Positions 1 through 9,052 of a stretch of 64,000 bases of DNA are shown in pieces; position 1 is the stretch's first letter; each line of letters opens with the position of its first letter. The position numbers and the translations under genes were made by a program. Source of the stretch: Clostridia bacterium (GTDB lineage Bacteria > Bacillota > Clostridia > Lachnospirales > Anaerotignaceae); contig JALFWW010000009.1 of the NCBI GenBank assembly GCA_022786605.1, forward strand, positions 62,001 through 126,000, written 5' to 3'. Under the pieces are notes generated by a model, which had not been told where the DNA came from, searched no databases, and saw only the letters and a list, made by a program, of their open reading frames with translations.

Positions 1-176
1 GATACCCTTCCGACGCACTTTATGACTACTACAAAAAACTGCTGACACCTGTTATCCGCAGCGGTTATGAGGGTGCCATCTGCACAGAAGCTTTTGACGG
101 CGATGTCCGGGAAGGCGCGGAACGTTCCATTCACCTGCTGAAAAAGATCGTTACAGAAATCGAACAGGAGGGATGA
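1..176 (+). CDS. C-terminal end of a sugar-phosphate isomerase/epimerase-like protein (OtnI candidate), partial
   Basis: An open frame enters from the left edge (first full codon at base 3) and ends with TGA at 174-176, giving about 57 residues ending in IVTEIEQEG. The tail (TEAFDGDVREGAERS and a final helix) resembles the end of xylose-isomerase-like TIM-barrel proteins. The stop lies one base before the otnK start, so the two genes are translationally coupled. In known clusters otnK and otnC travel with otnI (2-oxo-tetronate isomerase), so otnI is the likely identity. That rests on context, because the catalytic part is outside the window. Confidence 0.6.
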   Translation, partial: YPSDALYDYYKKLLTPVIRSGYEGAICTEAFDGDVREGAERSIHLLKKIVTEIEQEG

Positions 177-177
177 T

Positions 178-1437
178 ATGAAACAGGATATTTTGATCGG
201 CTGTGTTGCCGATGACTTCACCGGCGCCAGCGACGCAGCCTCTTTCCTCATGAGCAAAGGTATGAAAACCATTTTGTTCAACGGAAAACCCGATGGGGAA
301 ATCCCTCCCTGTCAGGCAGTTGTCATCGCGCTCAAAAGCAGAACTCAGGAAACAAAAAGCGCTGTAGCAGACAGCATGGCTGCTTTCACCTGGCTAAAAG
401 AACAGGGTGCCCAGCACTTATATTTCAAATACTGCTCCACATTTGATTCCACAAAAGAAGGGAATATTGGTCCTGTGGTAGACGCTATGCTGGAAGCCTT
501 TGGGGAAAAATACACCATTTTGTGCCCCGCTCTCCCCGTCAATAAACGGACTGTGGAAAACGGTATCCTTTATGTAGATGGTGTGCCTCTGAGCGAAACA
601 CACATGAAAAACCATCCCCTGACACCCATGTGGGAATCCGAAATCGCAAAACTCATAGACCCTCAGGGAAAATACCAGACATTGAACGTAAACACCGCAC
701 TGCTGGCAAAGAGCAAAGAAGAAATTCTTTCCGTTGTCAATGAATTCGGCAAAGATAAAGAACATTTCTACATTGTACCCGACTATGTCAACGACGAAAA
801 CGGTACCAAAATCGCTGAAGTTTTCGGTGACCTGACTGTTTTGACAGGCGGCAGCGGCATTCTTGCACCTCTGGCTGCGAAATACCAGCAGGCACAGACT
901 GCCAAAGACAGTATGACAAACGGTGTAGAAGGAAAAGGCATCGTTTTGGCTGGCAGCTGCTCCAAAGCAACACTGGAACAGATCGCAGACTTCCAGACAA
1001 AAGGATATGCCTCTTATAAAATCGATCCCATGGCTGTATTGGCTGGCACAGAAACCGTAGACACTGTATGGGATTTTGTGAAAGCACACGCAGACGAAGA
1101 AGTGCTGCTGTATAGCTCCGATCAGGCAGAAAACGTGGCAGAAATCCAGAAAGTCGGCAAAGACAAAATCGCCGCTCTGCTGGAAGGTCTGACTGCTGCC
1201 GTTGCGGAACGTGCCGTTGAAAACGGATATACAAGAATCATCGTCGCTGGCGGGGAAACTTCCAGTGCCGTTGCGAAAAAATTGGGCTACCATTGCTTTG
1301 AAATTGGGGAAAGCATCGCGCCGGGTGTGCCGATCATGGCGCCGCTGTCCAATGAAAACATCCGTATTGTTCTCAAATCCGGCAACTTTGGACAGACAGA
1401 TTTCTTTGCCCGTGCATTACAAATGACAAGGAAGTGA
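178..1437 (+). CDS. otnK: 3-oxo-tetronate kinase, DUF1537 four-carbon acid sugar kinase
   Basis: This 419-residue protein has the full length and both domains of the DUF1537 kinase family. The N-terminal substrate domain begins ILIGCVADDFTGASDAA (Asp-Asp plus TGA motif) and carries KYCSTFDSTKEGNIG near residue 85. The C-terminal nucleotide domain shows GSCSKATLEQI (about 260), VAGGETSSAV (about 355) and KSGNFG near the end. OtnK phosphorylates 3-oxo-tetronate at C4 in the cytoplasm, supplying the substrate for OtnC. The gene starts 1 bp after the upstream stop and ends 4 bp before otnC, so it sits inside an operon. The family is clear. The OtnK rather than other DUF1537 specificity is inferred from the neighbouring aldolase-class decarboxylase. 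Confidence 0.88.
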   Translation: MKQDILIGCVADDFTGASDAASFLMSKGMKTILFNGKPDGEIPPCQAVVIALKSRTQETKSAVADSMAAFTWLKEQGAQHLYFKYCSTFDSTKEGNIGPVVDAMLEAFGEKYTILCPALPVNKRTVENGILYVDGVPLSETHMKNHPLTPMWESEIAKLIDPQGKYQTLNVNTALLAKSKEEILSVVNEFGKDKEHFYIVPDYVNDENGTKIAEVFGDLTVLTGGSGILAPLAAKYQQAQTAKDSMTNGVEGKGIVLAGSCSKATLEQIADFQTKGYASYKIDPMAVLAGTETVDTVWDFVKAHADEEVLLYSSDQAENVAEIQKVGKDKIAALLEGLTAAVAERAVENGYTRIIVAGGETSSAVAKKLGYHCFEIGESIAPGVPIMAPLSNENIRIVLKSGNFGQTDFFARALQMTRK

Positions 1438-1441
1438 GCAA

Positions 1442-2035
1442 ATGGAAAATCTGAAAACCGCAGTATGGATTGCGCACAGCTTATTTGAAAGAGGAAAAGC
1501 CTCTGGCTCCTCCGCAAACATGAGCTTTAAAGAGAAGGATCGTATTTATATCACCGGCAGCGGAACCTGCTTTGGTACACTGAAAGAAGAAGATTTCTCC
1601 GTACTTTCACTGGATGGGGAATGGATTTCCGGTCCAAAACCCAGCAAAGAATTTCCGCTGCACAAAATGATGTATGAAAAAAGCGAGAACATTCAGGCTG
1701 TCATTCATACACATAGTTTTTACGCTACTCTCTGGTCTTGTGCTGTACATGAAAACCGCACAGACTGCATCCCTCAGTACACCCCTTACCTGAAAATGAA
1801 ACTGGGTACAGTGGGACTGGTCCCTTACGGAAAGCCCGGTTCCGAGGAACTGTTTTCCGCATTCCGACAGTGTGTTTCCGACAGTGATGGATTTTTGCTG
1901 GAAAACCACGGTCCCATCGTAGGCGGCAAAGACTTGCTGGATGCCTTCTACTGCTTGGAAGAACTGGAAGAAAGCGCAAGAATGGCTTGGGAGATCGAAT
2001 CCAAGCAAGGTCCCCTTTCTTTCCGCAAAATCTGA
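1442..2035 (+). CDS. otnC: 3-oxo-tetronate 4-phosphate decarboxylase, class II aldolase/adducin family
   Basis: A 197-residue class II aldolase/adducin-fold protein. The N-terminal GKASGSSANMSFKEKDRIYITGSG matches the phosphate-binding region of the fold. VIHTHSFYATLWS supplies two of the metal-binding histidines and LENHGPIV the C-terminal one. Residue E76 or its neighbourhood (HKMMYEKSENIQAVIHTH) would hold the catalytic acid. OtnC converts 3-oxo-tetronate 4-phosphate to dihydroxyacetone phosphate plus CO2, which enters glycolysis. It starts 4 bp after otnK and follows the usual otnK-otnC order. An alternative is a fuculose-phosphate-type aldolase, but pairing with a DUF1537 kinase makes decarboxylase more likely. 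Confidence 0.85.
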   Translation: MENLKTAVWIAHSLFERGKASGSSANMSFKEKDRIYITGSGTCFGTLKEEDFSVLSLDGEWISGPKPSKEFPLHKMMYEKSENIQAVIHTHSFYATLWSCAVHENRTDCIPQYTPYLKMKLGTVGLVPYGKPGSEELFSAFRQCVSDSDGFLLENHGPIVGGKDLLDAFYCLEELEESARMAWEIESKQGPLSFRKI

Positions 2036-2086
2036 TATACAAAAGAAAACAAACGACGAAAGACATATTAAGGAAAGGAGATTCCC

Positions 2087-3391
2087 ATGCCACAATGTGT
2101 TGTAATCGCAGATGACTTAACCGGCGGAAATGCCACCGGCGTTCTTTTGAAAAAAATGAATTACGAAGCCTATACGGTTATGAATACGGAAAGTATGAAT
2201 CCCCAGGCTTTGGAAGACTGTGACTGTGTGATTTATCCCACCGACAGCCGCGGTGTTGCTCCGGAAGTTGCCTATGAGCGGGTATATGATATTTGCAGCC
2301 TCCTGAAAGACGATGCTGTAAAGGTGTACTCCAACCGTATCGACAGCACATTACGGGGCAATCTGGGCAGCGAAACCGATGCCATGCTGGATTGTCTGGG
2401 AGAAGATTACATCGCCATCGTCGCACCCTGCTTCCCCGCTTCTGGCAGAATCGTCATTGGCGGCTATATGCTGGTCAATGGTCTGCCCCTCCACAAAACA
2501 GACATTGCCATTGATCCCAAAACACCTGTGAAGGTGTCCGAAGTGGCAGTCCTCTTTCATGAGCAGAGCAAATACAAAACAGCGTCTATTCTCATGAAAG
2601 ACCTGATGCATGGCAAACACTATCTGGCGGATGTGATGAAAGCCCATGTGGCGAATGGCTGCCGGATTCTGGTGGTTGACTGTGTCACACAGGAAGATCT
2701 GGATTTGATCGCTGATGCCGCCATCACCAGCAAATTGAAAATCGTAGCTGTTGATCCTGGTGTTTTCACGGCAACATTATCCAGAAAGCTCATCACCCCC
2801 ACACAGAAAAAAGAAAAAAACCGGATTCTGGCTGTGGTTGGCAGTGTCAATCCCAATACAAAAGCACAGATGGAAGAATTGTGGCTGTCTCAGCGCATTC
2901 ATAACGTATTCGTCAAAACCAGAGAACTGCTGGAAAGCGAAGAACAGCGCAGCGCGGAAATCCAGCGGGTGATCCATGAAATACTGGAAGTCAGCCATCT
3001 CAATACGGTTTCTACCGTAACCGGCGACGGTATTTATCCTGAAAACCGCATTGATTTCCAGCCTTATATGGAAAAATATCATTGCTCCATGGATGAAGTT
3101 ACCGACAAAATCAATTCCGCTTTCGCGGAAATCGCTTATGGCATTTTCCAAGCGCAGCCGGAATACAAAGGCTTATATACCAGCGGCGGGGATGTGACCG
3201 TTGCGGTCTGCAAAAAATTTAAGACTGCCGGATTATCCCTGTCTGATGAAGTATTGCCTTTGGCTGCCTACGGTCAATTCCTGACAGGCGACTTTGCCGG
3301 TGTTCATATCATCACAAAAGGCGGCAGTCAGGGAGAACGGGATGCCATCAACCGTTGTATTACCTATCTGAAAGAAAAACTTTATATTTAA
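2087..3391 (+). CDS. dtnK: Second DUF1537 kinase, probable D-threonate/D-erythronate kinase
   Basis: A 434-residue DUF1537-family kinase, only distantly similar to the otnK product upstream. N-terminal [14 protein letters not shown] and [20 protein letters not shown] are the substrate-domain signatures. [13 protein letters not shown] (about 247) and [14 protein letters not shown] (about 368) mark the nucleotide domain, and KGGSQG lies near the C-terminus. Spacing to the downstream pdxA2-like gene is 28 bp. DUF1537 kinases adjacent to PdxA2 phosphorylate D-threonate (or D-erythronate) at C4, followed by oxidative decarboxylation to dihydroxyacetone phosphate. The gene follows a clear ribosome site (AAAGGAG) about 6 bases before its ATG. 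Substrate is inferred from the PdxA2 pairing, so the dtnK name is provisional. Confidence 0.82.
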   Translation: MPQCVVIADDLTGGNATGVLLKKMNYEAYTVMNTESMNPQALEDCDCVIYPTDSRGVAPEVAYERVYDICSLLKDDAVKVYSNRIDSTLRGNLGSETDAMLDCLGEDYIAIVAPCFPASGRIVIGGYMLVNGLPLHKTDIAIDPKTPVKVSEVAVLFHEQSKYKTASILMKDLMHGKHYLADVMKAHVANGCRILVVDCVTQEDLDLIADAAITSKLKIVAVDPGVFTATLSRKLITPTQKKEKNRILAVVGSVNPNTKAQMEELWLSQRIHNVFVKTRELLESEEQRSAEIQRVIHEILEVSHLNTVSTVTGDGIYPENRIDFQPYMEKYHCSMDEVTDKINSAFAEIAYGIFQAQPEYKGLYTSGGDVTVAVCKKFKTAGLSLSDEVLPLAAYGQFLTGDFAGVHIITKGGSQGERDAINRCITYLKEKLYI

Positions 3392-3419
3392 AAAAACAAA
3401 CGGAAAGAGAGGAATTCCC

Positions 3420-4421
3420 ATGAACAAAAAACCAAGAATTATAATCCCCCTTGGCGATCCTGCAGGCGTAGGTCCTGAAATTGTTGTAAAATCCATTGCG
3501 TCACAGGAAGTTTTTAACGCAGCCGAATGTGTTGTTGTGGGTGATAAAAAAATCATCGACAAAGCCATTGAAATCACTGGCGTTGACATTACCGTTCATG
3601 TGATTACAGAACCTGAAGACGGTGATTTCCGTTCCGGTATCCTGAATCTGATCGATCTGGATAACGTGGATATGGCACAGTTCGCATACGGCAAAGTCAA
3701 TGGCATGTGCGGTCAGGCGGCTTTTGCTTATATTGAAAAATGTATTGCCCTTGCCAACGTTGGCAGAGTGGATGCCGTTGCCACAACACCCATCAACAAA
3801 GAATCACTGAGAGCCGGAAACATCAACTTCATCGGTCACACAGAAATTTTCGGCGCACTGACAAACACAGAAGATCCTTTGACCATGTTCGAAACAAACG
3901 GCATGCGTGTCTTTTTCCTGACCAGACATGTTTCCCTGCGGGATATGCTGGACATGATCAAAAAAGACAGAATCAAAGACTATGTAAAACGCTGTCTGGA
4001 GGCTCTGCGGAAACTGGGTGTACAGGACGGTACCATGGCCATTGCCGGTCTGAACCCTCACAGCGGGGAACATGGTCTGTTCGGCTGGGAAGAAGTAAAC
4101 GAAATCATTCCTGCCGTAGAAGAATTACAGGCGGAAGGCTACCCTGTGGTAGGTCCTATCGGCGCGGACTCTGTATTCCATCAGGCTGCCATCGGCAAAT
4201 ACAACAGCGTATTATCCCTCTACCACGACCAGGGACATATCGCTACAAAAACACTGGACTTTGAAAAAACCATCGCCATCACAAACGGCATGCCCATTCT
4301 GCGTACTTCCGTAGACCATGGCACAGCCTTTGACATCGCTGGCACTGGGAAAGTAAGCGCAGTCAGCATGATCGAAGCCATCCTGCTGGCAGCAAAATAC
4401 GCACCTTATTTCACAAAATAA
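3420..4421 (+). CDS. pdxA2: PdxA2-type 4-phospho-D-threonate/erythronate dehydrogenase
   Basis: A 333-residue member of the PdxA family of NAD-dependent dehydrogenases. It starts [19 protein letters not shown]. The three metal-binding histidines are visible in FIGHTEIFG (about residue 139), [12 protein letters not shown] (about 212) and [11 protein letters not shown] (about 268). [16 protein letters not shown] is the family's C-terminal signature. PdxA itself serves pyridoxal phosphate synthesis. In this context, directly after a DUF1537 kinase and before a GntP permease, the PdxA2 role fits much better: oxidising the kinase product to 3-oxo-4-phospho acid, which decarboxylates to dihydroxyacetone phosphate. 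No other vitamin B6 gene is nearby. Confidence 0.85.
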   Translation: MNKKPRIIIPLGDPAGVGPEIVVKSIASQEVFNAAECVVVGDKKIIDKAIEITGVDITVHVITEPEDGDFRSGILNLIDLDNVDMAQFAYGKVNGMCGQAAFAYIEKCIALANVGRVDAVATTPINKESLRAGNINFIGHTEIFGALTNTEDPLTMFETNGMRVFFLTRHVSLRDMLDMIKKDRIKDYVKRCLEALRKLGVQDGTMAIAGLNPHSGEHGLFGWEEVNEIIPAVEELQAEGYPVVGPIGADSVFHQAAIGKYNSVLSLYHDQGHIATKTLDFEKTIAITNGMPILRTSVDHGTAFDIAGTGKVSAVSMIEAILLAAKYAPYFTK

Positions 4422-4452
4422 TCAATCATTTTATTAAAGGGAGGTTATGACT

Positions 4453-5856
4453 ATGATCGGCGGATTAAGCGGCGACAGAATGTTATTAGGTCTTGCCATC
4501 GGTATTATCGTACTGATTTTCTTGGTATTGAAAACAAAAGTGCAGGCATTTCTGGCACTGATCATCTCTACTATCATCGTTGGTGTTGTGGGCGGCATGC
4601 CTTTGACAAACATCACATTAGACGACGGAAAAACATTTGGTATCATCAATTCCATCACCACCGGCTTTGGCGGTACCTTGGGCAGCATCGGTATCATCAT
4701 CGGCTTTGGTGTTATGATGGGGCAAATATTCGAAGTAACGGGGGCTGCCAAACGAATGGCATATACATTCCTGAAACTCTTTGGTAAAAAGAGAGAGGAA
4801 GAAGCCCTGGCACTGACAGGCTTTTTAGTATCCATCCCCATTTTCTGTGACTCTGGGTTTGTGGTACTTTCCCCTATCGCAAAAGCGATTTCCAAAGCAA
4901 CAAAAAAATCTGTCATTGGTCTGGGTGTTGCGCTGGCGGCAGGTCTGGTAATCACCCACTCTATGGTTCCTCCTACGCCTGGTCCTTTGGGTGTATGCGG
5001 TATTTTTGGTGTTGACGTTGGTAAATTCATTCTGATGACTATCGTATTGGCAATCCCTATGGCAATCGCATGTATTGCTTACGCTAGATTGTACCTGAGC
5101 AAAAAGTATTATCAGGTTCCCAATGAAAACGGCGAATTTGTATCCATGCCTTATCAGGAACCTACATATGAAAACGCCTTCAAAATGGATGAAGAAGGTC
5201 TCCCCGGCACATTGCAGTCCTTCCTGCCTCTGATCGTTCCAATCGTGCTGATTCTCATCAACACCATCGCTTCCGCTTTGGGCAAAACAACAGGTCCCAT
5301 GGAAATCCTGATCTTCCTTGGTCAGCCCATCGTAGCTGTTGGTCTGGGGCTTTTGGTTGCCATTTTCGGTCTGGGCAGAAATCTGGACCGTCACACAGCG
5401 TTGTCTGAAATGGAAAAAGGTATGATGTCTGCCGGTATCATTATGCTGGTAACAGGCGGCGGCGGTGCCCTTGGTCAGATCATCAAAGATTCCGGTCTGG
5501 GCACTTACATCGCGGAAGGTCTGTCTCAGACAGCTATCCCCATCATCATTCTGCCTCTGATCATCTCCACACTGATGCGTTTCATCCAAGGTTCCGGTAC
5601 CGTTGCTATGACAACCGCAGCAAGTATCTCTGCTCCCATCATCGTTGCTTCCGGTGTCAGCCCTCTGCTGGGCAGCATTGCCTGCTGTGTAGGCTCTCTG
5701 TTCTTCGGTTACTTCAACGACAGCTATTTCTGGGTTGTAAACCGTACACTGGGTGTGAAAGAAGCAAAAGACCAGCTGATCACATGGTCTGTAACCTCAA
5801 CCATCGCATGGGCTGTGGGTGTTGTGGAAGTTCTTGTATTAAGCTTCTTCATGTAA
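4453..5856 (+). CDS. GntP-family gluconate/four-carbon acid permease
   Basis: A 467-residue, very hydrophobic transporter of the GntP family with about 12-14 membrane segments. Family features include PIFCDSGFVVLSPI, GLVITHSMVPPTPGP (the conserved PPTPGP turn), MLVTGGGGALGQIIKDSG, MRFIQGSGTVAMTTA and FFGYFNDSYFW. An ATG also exists at 4447, but the GGGAGG ribosome site ends only 2 bases before it, so the ATG at 4453 (8 bases away) is the better start. It is the last gene of the operon and is the likely importer of the acid sugar (threonate or erythronate) catabolised by the upstream enzymes. The specific substrate is inferred from context. Confidence 0.9.
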   Translation: MIGGLSGDRMLLGLAIGIIVLIFLVLKTKVQAFLALIISTIIVGVVGGMPLTNITLDDGKTFGIINSITTGFGGTLGSIGIIIGFGVMMGQIFEVTGAAKRMAYTFLKLFGKKREEEALALTGFLVSIPIFCDSGFVVLSPIAKAISKATKKSVIGLGVALAAGLVITHSMVPPTPGPLGVCGIFGVDVGKFILMTIVLAIPMAIACIAYARLYLSKKYYQVPNENGEFVSMPYQEPTYENAFKMDEEGLPGTLQSFLPLIVPIVLILINTIASALGKTTGPMEILIFLGQPIVAVGLGLLVAIFGLGRNLDRHTALSEMEKGMMSAGIIMLVTGGGGALGQIIKDSGLGTYIAEGLSQTAIPIIILPLIISTLMRFIQGSGTVAMTTAASISAPIIVASGVSPLLGSIACCVGSLFFGYFNDSYFWVVNRTLGVKEAKDQLITWSVTSTIAWAVGVVEVLVLSFFM

Positions 5857-5906
5857 TGATTTTCTGATTAAAACATCTCTTCTATAAAAACAGGCATTCC
5901 CTTTCA

Positions 5907-6070
5907 GGGCTGCCTCATAAAACCTAAGAAGGCTGAAATCCTCATAATCCAAAGGATTCCAGCCTTCTTATATTTTCCTAGGCGAAATTATGTTTTTTCC
6001 TGCATACAGCCGTCGCAATCCCCCTTAAGAAATCAAAGAAAAAACAATGTTTTCTTTAAGGAGAAGTTGC
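5907..6070 (+). repeat. Dispersed two-hairpin element, copy A
   Basis: About 165 bp, the most diverged of four copies in the window (others at 10816, 17603 and 51108). It lies between the converging gntP and gntR genes, ending 20 bp before the gntR stop. Hairpin 1 has arms GGCTGAAATCC (from about 5931) and GGATTCCAGCC. Hairpin 2 runs from GTCGCAATCCCCCTTAAG (from 6012) to CTTTAAGGAGAAGTTGC. The core ACAGCCGTCGCAAT is shared with the other copies. The first hairpin may also terminate transcription of the gntP operon. It has no terminal inverted repeats or target duplications that I can see. Confidence 0.8.
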
Positions 6071-6089
6071 TTTCAGGCATATCAATTTT

Positions 6090-6740
6090 TTATTCTTCGT
6101 CTATACTGATATTTCTTGGACTTTCCATATGATACACAATGCTTTCGTAAGTCTGGATCATATTGCCACGCTTCATATTTTCAAAAATTTCCACATGTTC
6201 CTGATACGCCTTTTCCATACGCCCCGGTACATGCAAAGAATGCAGTGCCAAATTACGCATACGATACATATAAGTACCAAAAAGATTGTTTAATTCCTGA
6301 TTGGCAATATGGCTGACCAACTGCGTATGAAACTGCATATCCGCCTCAAAAAATCCTGTCACGGACTGCTGCTCCAAAGCTTCTTTCTGCTGTTTCAAAA
6401 AAGATTCCAACAGTTCAAATGTTTCTTTTGTTTCTTTCAAAGCAGCCTTCTGCGCGATTTCTCTGCCGCAGTATCCCTCGATGGCAGTGCGAATTTGATT
6501 GGTGTCCACAAAGTCCTGTATGCCCATTTTATGCAGACAAAATCCTTTATTGGGCAGAATATCAATATATTTTTCCTGTGACAGATACTGAATGGCATCT
6601 CTGACCGGAGTACGGGAAATCCCGATTTCCTTGGCAATTTTGGTTTCCGAATAGATTTCTCCATACTGCATTTTGCCTTCCAACACCAAGTTTTTGATAT
6701 GCTCATATGCCACTACATGCAGCGCCTTTTTCTGATCCAT
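6090..6740 (-). CDS. GntR-family (FCD type) transcriptional regulator
   Basis: A 216-residue regulator with an N-terminal winged helix (residues about 5-70, including EIGISRTPVRDAIQYLSQE, the GntR recognition helix region) and a C-terminal all-helical FCD-type ligand domain (about 85-210). The FCD metal ligands would be D and H residues in EADMQFHTQLV, and later histidines such as HEIFENM's preceding EHVEIF and VYHMES. FCD regulators commonly bind sugar acids. It converges on the acid sugar operon and is its probable regulator. I chose ATG 6740 because GGGAG lies 9 bases upstream, where the GTG at 6746 is too close. A perfect palindrome upstream (6792-6805) is the candidate operator. Confidence 0.88.
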   Translation of the reverse strand: MDQKKALHVVAYEHIKNLVLEGKMQYGEIYSETKIAKEIGISRTPVRDAIQYLSQEKYIDILPNKGFCLHKMGIQDFVDTNQIRTAIEGYCGREIAQKAALKETKETFELLESFLKQQKEALEQQSVTGFFEADMQFHTQLVSHIANQELNNLFGTYMYRMRNLALHSLHVPGRMEKAYQEHVEIFENMKRGNMIQTYESIVYHMESPRNISIDEE

Positions 6741-6791
6741 CGTCACACACTCCCAAATCCACTCTCTTTTGATTTTTGGCGTCCTGTACCT

Positions 6792-6805
6792 GTATACCGG
6801 TATAC
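6792..6805. promoter_or_regulatory. Palindromic operator candidate upstream of the GntR gene
   Basis: GTATACCGGTATAC is a perfect 14-bp palindrome about 52 bases upstream of the gntR start. It overlaps a second palindrome, CGGTATACCG (6798-6807). GGTATACC-type sites are typical of FCD-branch GntR regulators such as UxuR/ExuR (family knowledge). Autoregulation is inferred. The catabolic operon's own promoter is outside the window, so a second site cannot be checked here. Confidence 0.55.
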
Positions 6806-6968
6806 CGTATAAAATAAAAAAAATTTCTCTGTTATTATTTTACCATAGACTTTCTTTTGAAGCAACGAAACATCTACTATATCCATAGGAAAATTTCCAG
6901 AAAACAAGGATTTTCCAGAATATAAAAAGGTATGATTCATAAAACCATACCTTTTCGCCTTCATATTT

Positions 6969-7394
6969 TCACTGACATAGAGAAATTCCATACTGATGCA
7001 GTTTTTCACACTGCTTCAAATTATATTTCTTTCCATCAATATCCATGATGCCCCGAACAACGCCATCCTCTTTATAGGTCATCACCATATCCGCTTTTCC
7101 GTTTATCATAAAAGCCACATATGGCTGACGCATGCCCTCTTTTCTTCTTTTTTCAGCAATGCCATCGTATTCACACTGTCCCAGCAAATTCCAGAACGTA
7201 TCTGTTTCCTGTATATTGATTTTACTTGTATCATGGAAATAATCCATAACGGAAATAGAAACCGTTTCTTCCGCGCCCTTTGGATTTTGAAGGTACTTGG
7301 TGCAGCGGATTCTGTGATAGGCAAAATAGGAAAGAACCAATACGAAAATCAGTACACCTGCTCCAACATAAATTCTGTACTTTCTCATTTGCAT
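6969..7394 (-). CDS. Small membrane-anchored protein of unknown function
   Basis: About 141 residues. A short basic N-terminus (MQMRKYR) is followed by one membrane segment (IYVGAGVLIFVLVLSYFAY). The rest is a predicted extracytoplasmic domain of about 110 residues that includes a FWNLLGQCEYDG stretch. It is otherwise unrecognised. The start is uncertain: ATG at 7394 has GGAGG 8 bases upstream, with alternatives at 7409 and 7388. It lies downstream of the two WG-repeat genes on the same strand, with a gap of about 45 bp, so it may be the last gene of their operon. Confidence 0.6.
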   Translation of the reverse strand: MQMRKYRIYVGAGVLIFVLVLSYFAYHRIRCTKYLQNPKGAEETVSISVMDYFHDTSKINIQETDTFWNLLGQCEYDGIAEKRRKEGMRQPYVAFMINGKADMVMTYKEDGVVRGIMDIDGKKYNLKQCEKLHQYGISLCQ

Positions 7395-7440
7395 CTCACC
7401 TTCCTCCATTTGCCTTTTTTCTTCATGATACCACGCAGTA

Positions 7441-9030
7441 TTATTTCTGTAAAAGTGGATTTTTTACAACGCCCCATTGATCCTGCACCTGTACCACTGC
7501 ATATCCATTCTTAAAATCTCTTGCTTCATTGAATACAGGAGAAATGACCATTTTACCCGTTTCGTCCGCATAGCCGTATTTTTGTGTCTTTTCATCTAGT
7601 ACACTGCAAAGCCCTTCTGAAAGTCTGAAAAGAAACTTCCCCTGTTCCATGGAGATTTCTCCGTTCTTGTCATAATAACGTTCTACATCTTCCTCTGCGC
7701 CAGAAGGCAACACCACATCCTGCGTAATGCGCAAACAATATGCATTGCTCTCATACAAATCTCCGGGTTGATCTGCTATTTTTCTGACTTTCTCGCCTTT
7801 TGTATTAATGAGCCAAACAGGACCATTTTGTTCTTCCTGCACAAAAGCTGTGCCGTCATAAAAATCGGATGCCCATACATACTGCGGTGCAATGATTTCT
7901 TCCCCTTGAAGGTTGATATATCCATATCCCTGTTCTGTTTCTGCCAGAGCCATTCCATTCTGAAAACTTTTACAAAATTTGTACTTTGGTTCCACAACGT
8001 AATTTCCTTTCTTGTCGATCACGCCGTATTTCCTCGTTTCCAAATCGCAAACAACTGCTCGTTCTTCAGAAAAATCTCTGCCGCTGGCAAATTGCAAAGG
8101 AATCTGCAGCGTTCCATTTGCATCAACATAGCCCTCCACGGTCTGACCGTCCTTTTCATCCCTTACACATGCCAATCCTTCCCGAAAATCATTTATGGAA
8201 TCATAAGGCAAATCAAACCGTTTCTGTCCATTTTCATCCATAACGTATTCCGGTTCCCAGTCCTCTGTGTATACACAGAACATTCCTTCTCCAAAATATT
8301 CCATTTCAAATATTTCTCCCGGCGCAACATGACTTTTCACTTTTCCGTTGCTGTCCAGAATATCGTAAGCACGTTTGAAATATCCTTCTGTATCATCAAT
8401 TCCGACGAAATATCCATCCTCCAAATTCACCACTTCATCATAGGTATCTGTCAGCGCCATCGCGTAGACAGGTGCTTGCCCCTCTCCGGAAATGACAGGG
8501 GTTTTCAGATTTTCTTCATAGATAATTTGATTTTCCCGAACGGTTACAGTCACTTCCTGTTTGGTGCTGTCCCACTGGAGGTCTGCATCTGTTAGCTGGT
8601 ATCCACATTGATTCAATATGGTGAGCCAGTTCCGCAAAGGAATGAACAGGCGACCATTCTTTACTTCCATCTGCCCCACCACAGGTTGTCCTTTCTTATT
8701 GACAACCATCTTATTTTCTTTTACATACAAAAATACGGAACTTTCGCCCAGAAGCACACCTGCCTTCTGGGCTACGCTTTTCCAATAAATTTTTGCGTCA
8801 GGATAGATGGATGTAAAAAATGTCCGCACTGGCAGCATCACATAGCCGTCTTTCAGATAGATTTCTGCATCCAGAGACTGCAGAACATCATCTTTGTAGA
8901 AATTTGTCGTACCAACCACCCCACGATACACATGAGGCTCCTGCAGCAGACGTTCCTCCTTCGCCCATGTCGGTACTGCTCCTGTCAAAAGCAAAGCACT
9001 GCTCAGTAGAATACAAAACCCTTTTTTCAT
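7441..9030 (-). CDS. Secreted WG-repeat protein with copper amine oxidase-like N-terminal domain (paralog 2)
   Basis: A 529-residue exported protein. A signal peptide (MKKGFCILLSSALLLTGAVPTWA) is followed by a copper-amine-oxidase-N-terminal-like domain (about residues 30-165), recognisable by LKDGYVMLPVRTFF and NGRLFIPLRNW. From about residue 190 to the end come repeated beta units of the WG/KWG type, for example GYVDANGTLQIPLQFASG, YGVIDKKGNYVVEPKYKF, YGYINLQGEEIIAPQYVWAS and YGYADETGKMVISPVF. It has no sortase or SLH motif. The protein lies 22 bp downstream of a full-length paralog (9053-10660) and is a tandem duplicate. WG repeats are often surface or ligand-binding modules. The substrate is unknown. 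Confidence 0.82.
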   Translation of the reverse strand: MKKGFCILLSSALLLTGAVPTWAKEERLLQEPHVYRGVVGTTNFYKDDVLQSLDAEIYLKDGYVMLPVRTFFTSIYPDAKIYWKSVAQKAGVLLGESSVFLYVKENKMVVNKKGQPVVGQMEVKNGRLFIPLRNWLTILNQCGYQLTDADLQWDSTKQEVTVTVRENQIIYEENLKTPVISGEGQAPVYAMALTDTYDEVVNLEDGYFVGIDDTEGYFKRAYDILDSNGKVKSHVAPGEIFEMEYFGEGMFCVYTEDWEPEYVMDENGQKRFDLPYDSINDFREGLACVRDEKDGQTVEGYVDANGTLQIPLQFASGRDFSEERAVVCDLETRKYGVIDKKGNYVVEPKYKFCKSFQNGMALAETEQGYGYINLQGEEIIAPQYVWASDFYDGTAFVQEEQNGPVWLINTKGEKVRKIADQPGDLYESNAYCLRITQDVVLPSGAEEDVERYYDKNGEISMEQGKFLFRLSEGLCSVLDEKTQKYGYADETGKMVISPVFNEARDFKNGYAVVQVQDQWGVVKNPLLQK

Positions 9031-9052
9031 GCCAAAATTCCTCCTATATATA

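Noticed and set aside
3420..4421. PdxA of vitamin B6 synthesis
   Set aside because: The gene sits between a DUF1537 kinase and a GntP permease with no other pdx gene nearby, which fits the PdxA2 catabolic role better.
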